DNA of 64,000 nucleotides from Virgifigura sp964551315 (lineage in GTDB: Bacteria > Pseudomonadota > Alphaproteobacteria > Dongiales > Dongiaceae): contig CAZKCM010000003.1 in assembly GCA_964551315.1 (NCBI GenBank), positions 73,718 through 137,717 on the forward strand, written 5' to 3'. The notes beneath the pieces were generated by a model. That model did no database searches, was not told the origin of the DNA, and saw only the letters and a list, made by a program, of their open reading frames with translations. Every line of letters begins with the position of its first letter. Within the stretch, counting starts at the first letter, position 1. A program made the translations under genes and the position numbers. This document shows positions 53,596 through 62,426 of this stretch, piece by piece.

Positions 53596-53781
53596 CGCGA
53601 TCTCCTCTCGGTTCATGCGGCATAGATCGCGATAGGCGCCCGCCGGTTCCGCTTCCGTGGCCGCGATAGGTCGGTCGGCCACGGGGCGAGCGCCGGATTC
53701 GGTGCTCGGTCTCCCTCTTCCTCCGGTGCGTCGGGTGCGGTCCGGCAGCGGGAGAGCGGCCGGCATCGGGGGGCCTGCGGG

Positions 53782-54249
53782 TCAGTCGGTGGAGACGTAG
53801 GACAGCGGCAGGGCGGTCGTGTATTTGATGCGTTCCATCGCGAAGCTGGAGCTTACGTCCGACAGATCGGCGGCCTTTATCAGCTTCTTGTAGACGGCGT
53901 CATAGCCCGCGATGTCGGGCACGACGACACGGAGCAGGTAGTCGATATCGCCGCTCATCCGGTAGAACTCCACCACCTCCGGTATCTTCGCGACGGCGGC
54001 GGCGAAGGCTTCAAGCCATTCGATGTTGTGCTGATTCGTGCGGATGCTCACGAAAACCGTGACGCCGACGTTCAGCTTCTCAGGATCGAGCAGCGTCACA
54101 CGTTTATCGATGACGCCTGATTCTTCCAGCTTCTGGATGCGCCGCCAGCAGGGCGTCGTCGAAAGCCCGACCCTCTCCGCGATCTCGGCGATCGACAGCG
54201 TCGCGTCCTCCTGCAGCAGCGTCAGGATCTTCTTGTCAATGTGGTCCAT
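53782..54249 (-). CDS. Lrp/AsnC family transcriptional regulator
   Basis: A 155-residue regulator. An N-terminal winged helix (IDKKILTLLQEDATLSIAEIAERVGLSTTPCWRRIQKLEESGVI) is followed by the RAM ligand-binding/octamer domain with VEFYRMSGDIDYLLRVVVPDI. The start overlaps a perfect GGAATG-T-CATTCC palindrome. It is divergent from the DUF6356 gene, with AT-rich repeats between, so autoregulation and control of that neighbour are likely. Effector (an amino acid) not predictable. Confidence 0.92.
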   Translation of the reverse strand: MDHIDKKILTLLQEDATLSIAEIAERVGLSTTPCWRRIQKLEESGVIDKRVTLLDPEKLNVGVTVFVSIRTNQHNIEWLEAFAAAVAKIPEVVEFYRMSGDIDYLLRVVVPDIAGYDAVYKKLIKAADLSDVSSSFAMERIKYTTALPLSYVSTD

Positions 54250-54301
54250 GGAATGTCATTCCGATGATACATCAGTTGAAAGAATATTTTACTATAATAT
54301 T
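54250..54301. promoter_or_regulatory. Likely Lrp operator region
   Basis: A perfect GGAATG-T-CATTCC palindrome (54250-54262) and two AATATT boxes (54283-54288 and 54296-54301), seven bases apart, form an A+T-rich island in otherwise GC-rich DNA between divergent lrp and DUF6356 genes. A TATAAT (54293-54298) and TTGAAA (54276-54281) are present but spaced only 11 bases apart. Confidence 0.45.
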
Positions 54302-54385
54302 GCGCGCGCAGAGAGAGATTAAAACAAATTTCCGGGCGGTTTTGGATAGACTCCCGGTGTTGGGACGCCAATCGGGAGTCACGCT

Positions 54386-54628
54386 ATGTGGACGGCCTTC
54401 ACGAAGCATCCCGCATCGGTCGGGGAGAGCTATCTTCAGCACATGCGCATGGCCGGGGCCTTCGCGACCCGCATGCTTGGCGCTGCCTTGGCCTGCTACG
54501 TCCACGCCGTCTTTCCGTTCCTGTTCGAGAAGACGGGGAGCACGGCGATCGCAGAGCTTCACGACCGAATGGTCGTCAACCGGAGGCGCGCGGTCCGAAA
54601 CGCCGGCGAGAGACGCGCGGCGGCTTGA
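54386..54628 (+). CDS. DUF6356 family protein
   Basis: An 80-residue protein beginning MWTAFTKHPASVGESYLQHMRMAGAFATRMLGAALACYVHAVFPFLFEKTGSTAI in pieces matching DUF6356, with one hydrophobic helix at about 26-50 and a basic C-terminal end. These small proteins, common in alphaproteobacteria, have no known function. GGGAG precedes the ATG by seven bases. Divergent from the Lrp-type regulator. Confidence 0.82.
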   Translation: MWTAFTKHPASVGESYLQHMRMAGAFATRMLGAALACYVHAVFPFLFEKTGSTAIAELHDRMVVNRRRAVRNAGERRAAA

Positions 54629-54643
54629 TCGCCGGGCCGGGCG

Positions 54644-55315
54644 TCACTCCGCCTCGGCCGTTTCCCGCTGGAGGGCAGGGCTATCTGCCGGAGTCCCGGC
54701 GTCGCCCGTCCGGAGGGACGCGAAGAAGTTGTCGATGCACCGGGGGGCCACGCTGGCAAAGTCGTTCTTGGACGGGTCCTCGAGCCAGTTCACGAACAGG
54801 CCGACCAGCATGCCGTGAAGGGCGAGCGCGGCCAGCTTCGGGGACCAGATCGGATTGAGCGTCCCGGCCCCGGCGGCCCGTTCGAAGACGGTTTCGAGGC
54901 GCCTGATCATGCGATCGGCGTTGCGGCGGCGGCGTTCCTCGGCCGCCTTCATCTCCCCGACATATTCGCATCGGAGCAGGAGGATCGTGTAAACGCGGCG
55001 GCGGTGCTCGTCCGCCGCGGTCCGGCGGATCGCGTCCTTGCAGGCTTCGCGCAGCCCAAGCAGAGGATCCTCGTACTCGCTGAGTTGGGCCTCGAAGACG
55101 GCTTCCTCGGGAAGCTCGACGCGGGCCTGCATGGCCTCGAACAGATCGTCCTTGTCCCGGAAGTGCCAATAGACCGCGCCACGAGTGACGTTCGCGGCGC
55201 GGGCAATCTGTTCGAGCGAGGTCCGGCCGACTCCCTGCTCGAAGAACAGGGCCTCGGCCGCATCGAGGATGCGGCAGCGGGTCCGTTCGGCTTCTTCCTT
55301 TGTCCGGCGCACCAT
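54644..55315 (-). CDS. TetR/AcrR family repressor
   Basis: A 223-residue repressor. The N-terminal HTH (RILDAAEALFFEQGVGRTSLEQIARAANVTRGAVYWHFRDKDDLFEAM) is the AcrR/TtgR type, and the C-terminal region matches TetR_C_2 (ILLLRCEYVGEMKAAEERRRRN). It is divergent from the RND efflux operon, with a TtgR-like operator in the 203-bp gap, so it most likely represses the pump and itself until a toxic compound binds. Confidence 0.92.
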   Translation of the reverse strand: MVRRTKEEAERTRCRILDAAEALFFEQGVGRTSLEQIARAANVTRGAVYWHFRDKDDLFEAMQARVELPEEAVFEAQLSEYEDPLLGLREACKDAIRRTAADEHRRRVYTILLLRCEYVGEMKAAEERRRRNADRMIRRLETVFERAAGAGTLNPIWSPKLAALALHGMLVGLFVNWLEDPSKNDFASVAPRCIDNFFASLRTGDAGTPADSPALQRETAEAE

Positions 55316-55420
55316 TGCGGATCAGCCCTCGCCTGGCCCTTCGACCGTGCAATTGGGACGCATCCGGCATCCCTGGGGCGCCTGCAATGACCGCATACCA
55401 GACCCGCTCACGTTGAGGAT

Positions 55421-55446
55421 TTACAAACAATCGTGTATGTATATAA
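55421..55446. promoter_or_regulatory. TtgR/AcrR-like operator
   Basis: TACA-A-ACA-ATCG-TGT-A-TGTA at 55422-55441 is a perfect 20-bp dyad (two 8-bp arms, four-base centre), matching the style of TtgR and AcrR operators (TACA...TGTA with ACA/TGT inner blocks). It lies between the divergent tetR and adaptor genes, 106 bp before tetR and 77 bp before the adaptor start. TATATAA directly behind it could be the pump's -10. Confidence 0.75.
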
Positions 55447-55518
55447 CCCGCCCCTGGGGGAAAGCCAAGCGCGTCCACCCCCGATCTCGTACCCCGAAAC
55501 AGCGACACGGTTCCCGTC

Positions 55519-56694
55519 GTGGTTAAGAACTCCTTGCTCCGGGCGTTCGCGCTCCTCGCCGCGGTGGGCTCGGCACCGCTTCTCGCCGGCTGCTTCGACG
55601 GCGAAGCGCGGGAGGAGGCGGTTGCCCCACCGCCGCCGCAGGTCGCGGTTGCCGAAATGCACCCGCATCCGGTGCCGCTGTCCTATCGCTATGCCGGGCG
55701 CGTCTCCGCGTTCCGCGAGGTCGAGGTCCGCGCGCGGGTCAGCGGCATCCTCCTGGAGCGCGCCTATATCGAGGGGGCGAGAGTCAAGGCGGGCGATGTC
55801 CTGTTTCGCATCGATCCCGCGCCCTACGAGGCGGAGGTTGCGCGCGCCGAGGCGCAGCTCCAGGAAGCGGAGGCCCAGCTGTCGCGCGCCCGGCGCGACG
55901 CCGAGCGGGCCGTCACGCTGTACGAACGGAAGGTCGGGACGCTGAAGGCACGCGACGACGCGATCTCGGCCGTCGAGCAGGCCGAGGCCGACGTGGCGGC
56001 GGCGCGGGCGCAGCTGCGAGCCGCGCGGATCGACCTCGACTACACGACGGTGACGGCGCCGATCGACGGCATCACCAGCCTCAAGGTGTTGCCGGAAGGG
56101 AGCCTGGTCGGCACCGGGGCCGGCGACAGCCTGCTGACGCGCATCAGCCAGTTGGACCCGGTCTATGTGAACTTCTCTTTCAGCGACACGGAATACGCCG
56201 AGATCCGCCGCCTTCTGGAGAGCGGCCAGGCGGAAGGGCCCGAGGACGGGCGCCTGACGGCCCGTATCAGCTTCGGCGACGGGCAGGTTTACGAGCGCGA
56301 GGGCTACATCGACTTCACGGACAGCAGCATCGACCTGCAGACCGGTACGATCCGGGCGCGCGCCGTCGTGCCGAACCCGGAGCACCGGTTGCTTCCCGGG
56401 CAGTTCGTGCGGGTCACCGTGACCGGCGTGACGCTGAAGGACGCGATCGTCGTGCCGCAGGCGGCTGTCATGCAGGGACCGCAGGGGCAGTTCGTCTATA
56501 CGGTCGATGCGTCGAACAAGGCCGGCATCAAGCCGGTCACGCTGGGCCGCGAGGTGGAGGGCGGCTGGATCGTCGCAGACGGTCTCCGGGCGGGAGACCG
56601 CGTCGTGACCGAAGGCGTCATCAAGGTGCGGCCGGGCAATCCGGTGGCCGTCGCGGAAGCCCAGGAGACGACCGCCGCGAGCGCCGCCCGATGA
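55519..56694 (+). CDS. RND efflux membrane-fusion (adaptor) lipoprotein
   Basis: A 391-residue periplasmic adaptor of the AcrA/MexA type. The signal sequence ends in the lipobox LAGC (Cys24). Then come the lipoyl/hairpin region (VRARVSGILLERAYIEGARVKAGDVLFRIDPAPYEAEVARAEAQLQEAEAQLSRARR), the second lipoyl half (DYTTVTAPIDGI) and the beta-barrel/MP domains (LPGQFVRVTVTGVT, GPQGQFVYTV). It starts at GTG 55519; its stop overlaps the pump ATG. No outer-membrane factor gene is present. Confidence 0.92.
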   Translation: MVKNSLLRAFALLAAVGSAPLLAGCFDGEAREEAVAPPPPQVAVAEMHPHPVPLSYRYAGRVSAFREVEVRARVSGILLERAYIEGARVKAGDVLFRIDPAPYEAEVARAEAQLQEAEAQLSRARRDAERAVTLYERKVGTLKARDDAISAVEQAEADVAAARAQLRAARIDLDYTTVTAPIDGITSLKVLPEGSLVGTGAGDSLLTRISQLDPVYVNFSFSDTEYAEIRRLLESGQAEGPEDGRLTARISFGDGQVYEREGYIDFTDSSIDLQTGTIRARAVVPNPEHRLLPGQFVRVTVTGVTLKDAIVVPQAAVMQGPQGQFVYTVDASNKAGIKPVTLGREVEGGWIVADGLRAGDRVVTEGVIKVRPGNPVAVAEAQETTAASAAR

Positions 56695-59600
56695 GCCCGC
56701 GCTTCTTCATCGACCGCCCGGTCCTCTCGGCGGTCCTGTCGATCGTCATCGTGCTCGCCGGGTTCGTGGCGCTGCGCGTCCTGCCGGTCACCCAGTATCC
56801 CGAGGTGGTCCCGCCGCAGGTCGTGGTCTCGGCGACCTATCCCGGGGCCAGCGCGGAAGTGGTGGCGCAGACGGTGGCGGCCCCGCTGGAGCAGGAGATC
56901 AACGGGGTCGACGGCATGCTCTACATGCAGTCGTCGAACAGCGGCAGCGGCACGATGCGGCTGACCGTTACCTTCGAGATCGGGACCGATCCGGACCAGG
57001 CGACCATCAACGTCAACAACCGGGTGCAGCGCGCCATGTCGGCGCTGCCCGAGGAGGTCGTGCGCCAAGGCGTCGCGGTCGAGAAGCGCTCGACCTCGAT
57101 CCTCGCGGTCCTGAGCATGTCCGCGCCCGACGGACGCTACGATTCCATCTACATCAGCAACTACGCGCTGCTCAACGTGATCGACGAGCTGAAGCGCACG
57201 CCCGGCGTCGGGGATGCGTCGCTCTTCGGTGCGAAGGATTACGCGATGCGCGTCTGGCTGCGGCCCGACAAGCTGGCCCAGTACGGCCTGACGCCGGGCG
57301 ACGTCGCCGCCGCGATCCGCGAGCAGAACGCGCAGTTCGCGGCGGGCCGCTTCGGCGATCAGCCGTCCGGCAAAGAGCTGGCCTTCACCTATTCGGTGGC
57401 GACCGAAGGACGGTTGCCCGACGCCGCGGCCTTCGAGAACATCATCCTGCGGTCCGACGAGAACGCCGCGACGCTGCGCCTCAAGGACGTGGCGCGGGTG
57501 GAGCTTGGGGCGCAGGACTACAGCTTCAGCGCCACGCACAACGGCCGCCCGACGGTCCCGATCGGCATCTATCTGCAGCCGGGGGCCAACGCGCTCGCGA
57601 CCATCGCCGCGGTGAAGGCGCGGATGGATGAGCTGTCGCTCCGGTTTCCCGAGGGCCTCGAATACGCGATTCCCTTCGATACGACGCTGTTCGTCGAGGT
57701 CTCGATCAAGGAGGTCATCCACACCTTCATCGAGGCGATGATCCTCGTCGTGATCGTGGTCTTCCTGTTCCTGCAGAACCCTCGGGCGACCGTGATCCCG
57801 CTCATCGCGGTGCCGGTGTCGATCATCGGCGCCTTTGCCGGGATGTACGCGCTCGGCTTCTCGATCAACCTCCTGACCCTGTTCGGCCTCGTCCTTGCCA
57901 TCGGCATCGTGGTCGACGACGCGATCGTCGTGCTCGAGAACGTCGAGCGGGTCATGCGGACGGAGAAGCTGTCGCCGCGACAGGCCGCGATCAAGGCGAT
58001 GGGCGAGGTCACGGGGCCGGTGATCGCCATCGTGCTCGTGCTTTGCGCCGTCTTCGTGCCCGTCGCCTTCATGGGCGGCCTCGCCGGCGAGATGTACAAG
58101 CAGTTTGCGGTCACGATCGCCGTTTCGGTGACGATCTCGGGAATCGTCGCGCTGACCCTGACGCCGGCGCTCTGTGCGCTGATCCTCAAGCCCGGCCATC
58201 GGGAGCCCGCCGCGCCCTTCCGCCTGTTCAACCGGCTGTTCGAGAGAATGACCGCCGGCTACACGAGCGGCGTGCGCTTCTTCCTGCGGCGCACCGCCCT
58301 TGGCCTGGTGCTGGTGGCGGCGATGCTCGGCATCACCGCCTTCCTGTTCCTGCGCGTCCCGGGCGGCCTCGTGCCCGAGGAGGACCAGGGCGTCGTGTTC
58401 GCCGTTGCCATTCTGCCGCCGGCCGCTTCGCTCAACCGCACGGAAGACGTCATGGCTGCGGTGAACCAGAACCTGATGAGCCATCCCGCGGTCTCGAGCG
58501 TCGCCAGCTTCGCCGGGTTCGACCTGCTCGCCGGGGCGCAGAAGCCCAGCGCCGGCGTGTCCTTCGTCCAGCTCAAGGACTGGTCGGAGCGAACCGACCC
58601 GGCCGAGGACGCGCGCGTTCTGACCGGCGCCTTCATGGGCATGAACGCGCCGATCCGGGATGCGTTGGTCCTGGCCTTCAATCCGCCGCCGATCATGGGC
58701 ATGAGCACGACCGGCGGCTTCGAGCTCTACGTCCAGGACCGCGGCGGCGCGGGCGTGCCGGAGCTGATCGCCGCCACGCAGCGGCTGGTGGAGGCGGCGG
58801 CGCAGCGACCGGAGCTGAGCGGCGTCCGGACCACCTTTGACGCCAGCGTGCCGCAGTACCGGATTCAGCTGGACCGCGAAAAGGCCAAGGCGCTGGGCGT
58901 GCCGATCGCGTCGATCTTCGAGACGATGCAGAGCACCTTCGGCAGCCTCTACGTCAACGACTTCACCCTGTTCGGCCGGAACTACCAGGTCAGCCTGCAG
59001 TCCGAGGCGGAATTCCGTGAACGCCCGGAGGACCTGAAGCAAGTCTTCGTCCGCTCCAACGGGGGCAGCATGATCCCGCTCGATGCGCTGCTGCGGGTCG
59101 AGCGCATCATCGGACCGGACCAGATCGAGCGATTCAACGCCTTCACCGCCGCGAAGGTGATGGGCGGTCCGGCGCCCGGCTATTCCTCCGGCCAAGCCAT
59201 TGCGGCCATGCGGGAGGTGGCGGACCAGGCGCTGCCGGAGGGCTACACGATTGCCTGGACCGGCTCCGCCTACCAGGAGCTGGCGACCGGCGGCACGGGC
59301 TCGCAGGCGCTGATCTTCGGCATCGTCATGGTGTTCCTGATCCTCGCCGCCCAGTACGAGCGCTGGTCACTGCCACTTGCCGTCATCCTGGCGGTACCTT
59401 TCGCCCTGTTCGGGGCGCTGCTCGCCATCTGGCTGAGGGGGCTCAACAACGACGTCTACTTCCAGATCGGACTCGTCACGCTGGTCGGGCTGGCGGCCAA
59501 GAACGCGATCCTGATCGTGGAGTTCGCGGTCCTGAAGCGGCGCGAGGGGCTGAGCGCGTTCGAGGCGGCCGTCGAGGCGGCGCGGTTGCGCTTCCGGCCG

Positions 59601-59831
59601 ATCATCATGACCTCGCTCGCTTTCATCCTGGGCTGCGTCCCGCTTGCGATCAGCAGCGGCGCAGGCTCGGCCAGCCGCCACGCGATCGGCACCGGCGTGA
59701 TCGGCGGCATGCTGGCGGCCACCTTCATCGCCGTGTTCTTCATTCCGCTCTTCTACCGCCTGATCGCGGGGCGCGAGCGGGGGCAGGAGGCAGAGGACGC
59801 CCTCGGCGCGGCGCAGCCGGAAAGCGGATAG
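56691..59831 (+). CDS. RND multidrug efflux pump, AcrB/MexB (HAE1) family
   Basis: A 1046-residue inner-membrane drug/proton antiporter with twelve transmembrane helices. It opens MSPRFFIDRPVLSAVLSIVIVLAG, carries the proton-relay aspartates in GIVVDDAIVVLENVERVM (D409/D410) and the family signature VRPAIMTSLAFILGCVPLAIS-type block (about 965-985). Length and motifs match AcrB. It shares an ATGA overlap with the adaptor gene and is followed by an intrinsic terminator. It must borrow a TolC-like outer-membrane factor from elsewhere. Confidence 0.94.
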   Translation: MSPRFFIDRPVLSAVLSIVIVLAGFVALRVLPVTQYPEVVPPQVVVSATYPGASAEVVAQTVAAPLEQEINGVDGMLYMQSSNSGSGTMRLTVTFEIGTDPDQATINVNNRVQRAMSALPEEVVRQGVAVEKRSTSILAVLSMSAPDGRYDSIYISNYALLNVIDELKRTPGVGDASLFGAKDYAMRVWLRPDKLAQYGLTPGDVAAAIREQNAQFAAGRFGDQPSGKELAFTYSVATEGRLPDAAAFENIILRSDENAATLRLKDVARVELGAQDYSFSATHNGRPTVPIGIYLQPGANALATIAAVKARMDELSLRFPEGLEYAIPFDTTLFVEVSIKEVIHTFIEAMILVVIVVFLFLQNPRATVIPLIAVPVSIIGAFAGMYALGFSINLLTLFGLVLAIGIVVDDAIVVLENVERVMRTEKLSPRQAAIKAMGEVTGPVIAIVLVLCAVFVPVAFMGGLAGEMYKQFAVTIAVSVTISGIVALTLTPALCALILKPGHREPAAPFRLFNRLFERMTAGYTSGVRFFLRRTALGLVLVAAMLGITAFLFLRVPGGLVPEEDQGVVFAVAILPPAASLNRTEDVMAAVNQNLMSHPAVSSVASFAGFDLLAGAQKPSAGVSFVQLKDWSERTDPAEDARVLTGAFMGMNAPIRDALVLAFNPPPIMGMSTTGGFELYVQDRGGAGVPELIAATQRLVEAAAQRPELSGVRTTFDASVPQYRIQLDREKAKALGVPIASIFETMQSTFGSLYVNDFTLFGRNYQVSLQSEAEFRERPEDLKQVFVRSNGGSMIPLDALLRVERIIGPDQIERFNAFTAAKVMGGPAPGYSSGQAIAAMREVADQALPEGYTIAWTGSAYQELATGGTGSQALIFGIVMVFLILAAQYERWSLPLAVILAVPFALFGALLAIWLRGLNNDVYFQIGLVTLVGLAAKNAILIVEFAVLKRREGLSAFEAAVEAARLRFRPIIMTSLAFILGCVPLAISSGAGSASRHAIGTGVIGGMLAATFIAVFFIPLFYRLIAGRERGQEAEDALGAAQPESG

Positions 59832-59877
59832 CCGGAGCCTGAGCCCGCCGGTCGGCGGGTCGGGCGCGGGGCGGAAA

Positions 59878-59915
59878 TAAAGGCTTCCCCTTCGGTTCGA
59901 GGGGAAGCCTTTTTC
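59878..59915. terminator. Bidirectional intrinsic terminator
   Basis: AGGCTTCCCC (59881-59890) pairs perfectly with GGGGAAGCCT (59901-59910) around a ten-base loop, followed by TTTT on the plus strand and, on the minus strand, by TTAT-type sequence. It ends both the convergent efflux operon and the SUF operon. Confidence 0.85.
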
Positions 59916-59939
59916 TTGGAACGGCCCTTAAGCCCGGCC

Positions 59940-60284
59940 CTAAACGTGGAAGGATTCGCCGCAGCCGCAGCGGCCCTTTTCGTTGGGGTTGCGGAAGACG
60001 AAGCCGGACTGGAGCTTGTCCTCGACATAGTCCATCTCGGTGCCGAGGATGAACATGACCGCCTTCGGATCGATGAAGATCGTGACGCCCTTGTCCTCGA
60101 CGACCTCGTCGTGCGGGCCCTTCGCATCGGCATATTCGATGGTGTAGGACAGGCCCGAGCAGCCCTTCGACTTCACGCCGAGGCGCAGGCCCATGCCTGG
60201 CTTCTCGCTGCGGGCGAGCAGCGCCTTCGCGCGCGCGGCGGCAGCATCCGTGAGGGTGATGAGGGCGGGCGTGGTTCTAGCCAT
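59940..60284 (-). CDS. sufA: Fe-S cluster assembly A-type carrier SufA/IscA
   Basis: A 114-residue A-type carrier. The three cluster-binding cysteines are in SKGCSGLSY (about 42) and GRCGCGES (about 106 and 108). It hands [4Fe-4S] or [2Fe-2S] units from the SufBCD scaffold to target proteins. It is the last gene of the minus-strand operon sufC-D-S-U-T-A, ending just before an intrinsic terminator. Confidence 0.92.
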   Translation of the reverse strand: MARTTPALITLTDAAAARAKALLARSEKPGMGLRLGVKSKGCSGLSYTIEYADAKGPHDEVVEDKGVTIFIDPKAVMFILGTEMDYVEDKLQSGFVFRNPNEKGRCGCGESFHV

Positions 60285-60303
60285 GCGAGTCCTCTCCTAA
60301 TCC

Positions 60304-60666
60304 TCAGATCATTCCAAGTTCCAGGCGGGCGATTTCCGACATCCGCGACGGGTCCCAGGGCGGGTCCCAGACGATCTCAACCTTCACCTCCGTCACGCCC
60401 TCGACCTTCGACACCGCCTCCTGAACGACCCCGGGCATCGTCCCGGCGACGGGGCAGCCGGGGGCGGTCAGCGTCATCTCGATATCGACCCGGCCGTCCG
60501 CATCCACATCGGCCCGGTAGATGAGCCCGAGCTCGTATATGTTGACCGGGATTTCCGGGTCGTAAACGGTTTGCAGCGCCTCGATGACGCCCTGCCGCAC
60601 GACCTCGATCTCGTCGGCATCAAGCACCTTGGCCGCGGCGTCCCGGGTCGGTTCCGTTTCGCTCAT
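60304..60666 (-). CDS. sufT: SUF-associated MIP18/DUF59 protein (SufT)
   Basis: A 120-residue protein of the DUF59/MIP18 family found in SUF operons: VIEALQTVYDPEIPVNIYELGLIYRADV and MTLTAPGCPVAGTMPGVVQEAV, the PGCP cysteine being the conserved one. It helps mature Fe-S proteins. The start is ATG 60666; 32 upstream in-frame residues, overlapping sufU, are rejected. It is 14 bases after the sufU stop. Confidence 0.9.
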   Translation of the reverse strand: MSETEPTRDAAAKVLDADEIEVVRQGVIEALQTVYDPEIPVNIYELGLIYRADVDADGRVDIEMTLTAPGCPVAGTMPGVVQEAVSKVEGVTEVKVEIVWDPPWDPSRMSEIARLELGMI

Positions 60667-60680
60667 CCTCTGCCCTCCGA

Positions 60681-61142
60681 TCACTCGGTCTCCGTGCTCA
60701 CCGTCGCGCCGTTGCCGTTCGCCATGGCCGCAGCGAGGGTGTGCCAGGACAGCGTCGCGCATTTGACCCGCATCGGATACTCGCGGACGCCGGAGAGAAC
60801 GGCGAGCTTGTCGAGGTCCTCGTCGCCGCCGACCGCCTCGTCCTGGCCGGTCATCGCCGCCTGGAAGCGCCGGAACAGCGCCTGCGCCTCGGCCGCGGTC
60901 TTGCCCTTGACCATCTCGGTCATCAGCGAGGCCGAGGCCATCGAAATGGCGCAGCCCCGGCCCTCGAAGCCGACGTCCTTCACCACGCCGTCCTCCAGCG
61001 CGAGATAGACCGTGACCTTGTCGCCGCAGAGGGGGTTGTCGCCGCGGGCCTCGCAGTTGGCATGCGGCGGACGGCCGAAGTTCCGCGGCTTGCGGTTGTG
61101 GTCCAGAATGACCTCCTGATAGAGGTCCCGCAGGTCGGACAT
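60681..61142 (-). CDS. sufU: Fe-S assembly scaffold/sulfur acceptor SufU
   Basis: A 153-residue SufU-type protein. The three Zn/cluster cysteines are in NPLCGDK (about 39), EGRGCAIS (about 64) and RVKCATLSW (about 127), with the extra insertion (LFRRFQAAMTGQD) that separates SufU from IscU. It receives sulfur from SufS. Its ATG overlaps the sufS stop by one base. Confidence 0.9.
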   Translation of the reverse strand: MSDLRDLYQEVILDHNRKPRNFGRPPHANCEARGDNPLCGDKVTVYLALEDGVVKDVGFEGRGCAISMASASLMTEMVKGKTAAEAQALFRRFQAAMTGQDEAVGGDEDLDKLAVLSGVREYPMRVKCATLSWHTLAAAMANGNGATVSTETE

Positions 61143-62413
61143 CAGCCGAAGATCTCCTTCACCCGTTGAATCCCCTCCGCCAGCGCATCGACCTCCTCGA
61201 GGGTGTTGTAGAGCCCGAAGGAGGCGCGCACCGTGCCGGCCACCCCGAACCGGTCCATCAGCGGTTGCGTGCAGTGATGCCCGGCCCGGACCGCGATGCC
61301 GGAGCGGTCGAGGATCGTCCCGATATCATGTGGGTGCGCGCCCTCCATCGTGAAAGAGACGATGCTCGCCTTTTCCGGCGCGGTCCCCAGGATGCGCAGG
61401 CCGGGAATGCCGGACAGCCGGTCGGTCGCGTAGGCCAGCAGCGCCTGCTCGTGGGCGGCGATCCGATCCTGGTCCAGGCCCGTCACGTAGTCGATGGCGG
61501 CGCCGAGGCCGATGGCGCCGGCGATGTGCGGCGTGCCCGCCTCGAAGCGCTGCGGGACATCGGCATATTCCGTCTTCTCGAAGCTGACCGAGCGAATCAT
61601 GTCGCCGCCCCCCTGATAGGGCGGCATCGCTTCCAGGATCTCGGCCTTGCCGTAGAGCACGCCGATGCCGCTCGGCCCGTAGAGCTTGTGGCCGGAGAAG
61701 GTGTAGAAATCGCAATCGAGCGCCCGCACATCGACGGCCTGGTGCGGGACCGCCTGGCAGCCGTCGATCAGGACCTTGGCGCCGTGCTTGTGGGCAAGGC
61801 GGGTGATCTCCGCCACCGGCGTTATCGTGCCCAGCGCGTTCGAGATGTGCGTCACCGCGACGAGCTTCGTGCGCGGGCCGAGGAGCTTCTCGTAGGCGTC
61901 GAGCCGGAGCTCGCCCGCGTCGTCGATCGGCACGACGCGGATCACGATGCCGATCCGGTCGCGCAGCAGCTGCCAGGGCACGATGTTGGAGTGGTGCTCC
62001 AGGGTCGAAAGCACCACCTCGTCGCCTTCCTTCAGGAAGCGGCCGCCATAGCTCAACGCGACCAGGTTGATGGCCTCGGTCGCGCCGCGCACGAAGACGA
62101 TCTCGCGCGGGTCGCGGGCGTTCAGGAATCGCTGGACCTTGGCCCGCGCCTCCTCATAGGCCGCCGTCGCCCGGGCGCTCAGATAGTACACGCCGCGATG
62201 GATGTTCGCGTACTCCTCCTCGTAGCAGTGGCGCACGGCATCGATCACCGCCCGCGGCTTCTGGGCGCTCGCCGCGCTGTCGAGGAACACCAGCGGGCGG
62301 TCGTAGATGCGCTTGCTCAGGATCGGAAAGTCCGCGCGCACCCGCTCGACGTCGAAGGTCGAGAGGTTGGAGCCGAACACCGGAGACGGCTGCGGATGTC
62401 CCAGGGCGCTCAT
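61142..62413 (-). CDS. sufS: Cysteine desulfurase SufS
   Basis: A 423-residue PLP enzyme taking sulfur from cysteine. The PLP-lysine is in FYTFSGHKLYGPSGIGVLYG (about 243) and the active-site cysteine in RAGHHCTQPLM (about 380). The start is ATG 62413 with AGGAGG just upstream; a longer frame to 62524 overlaps sufD and is rejected. It is followed by its sulfur acceptor SufU. Confidence 0.93.
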   Translation of the reverse strand: MSALGHPQPSPVFGSNLSTFDVERVRADFPILSKRIYDRPLVFLDSAASAQKPRAVIDAVRHCYEEEYANIHRGVYYLSARATAAYEEARAKVQRFLNARDPREIVFVRGATEAINLVALSYGGRFLKEGDEVVLSTLEHHSNIVPWQLLRDRIGIVIRVVPIDDAGELRLDAYEKLLGPRTKLVAVTHISNALGTITPVAEITRLAHKHGAKVLIDGCQAVPHQAVDVRALDCDFYTFSGHKLYGPSGIGVLYGKAEILEAMPPYQGGGDMIRSVSFEKTEYADVPQRFEAGTPHIAGAIGLGAAIDYVTGLDQDRIAAHEQALLAYATDRLSGIPGLRILGTAPEKASIVSFTMEGAHPHDIGTILDRSGIAVRAGHHCTQPLMDRFGVAGTVRASFGLYNTLEEVDALAEGIQRVKEIFG

Positions 62414-62426
62414 CGTCCGGTTCCTC

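Noticed and set aside
56496..59195. 899-codon open frame on the minus strand
   Set aside because: It is antisense to the RND pump gene. High GC content and codon bias of the real gene keep this frame open; the translation is Arg/Asp/His-rich with no motif.
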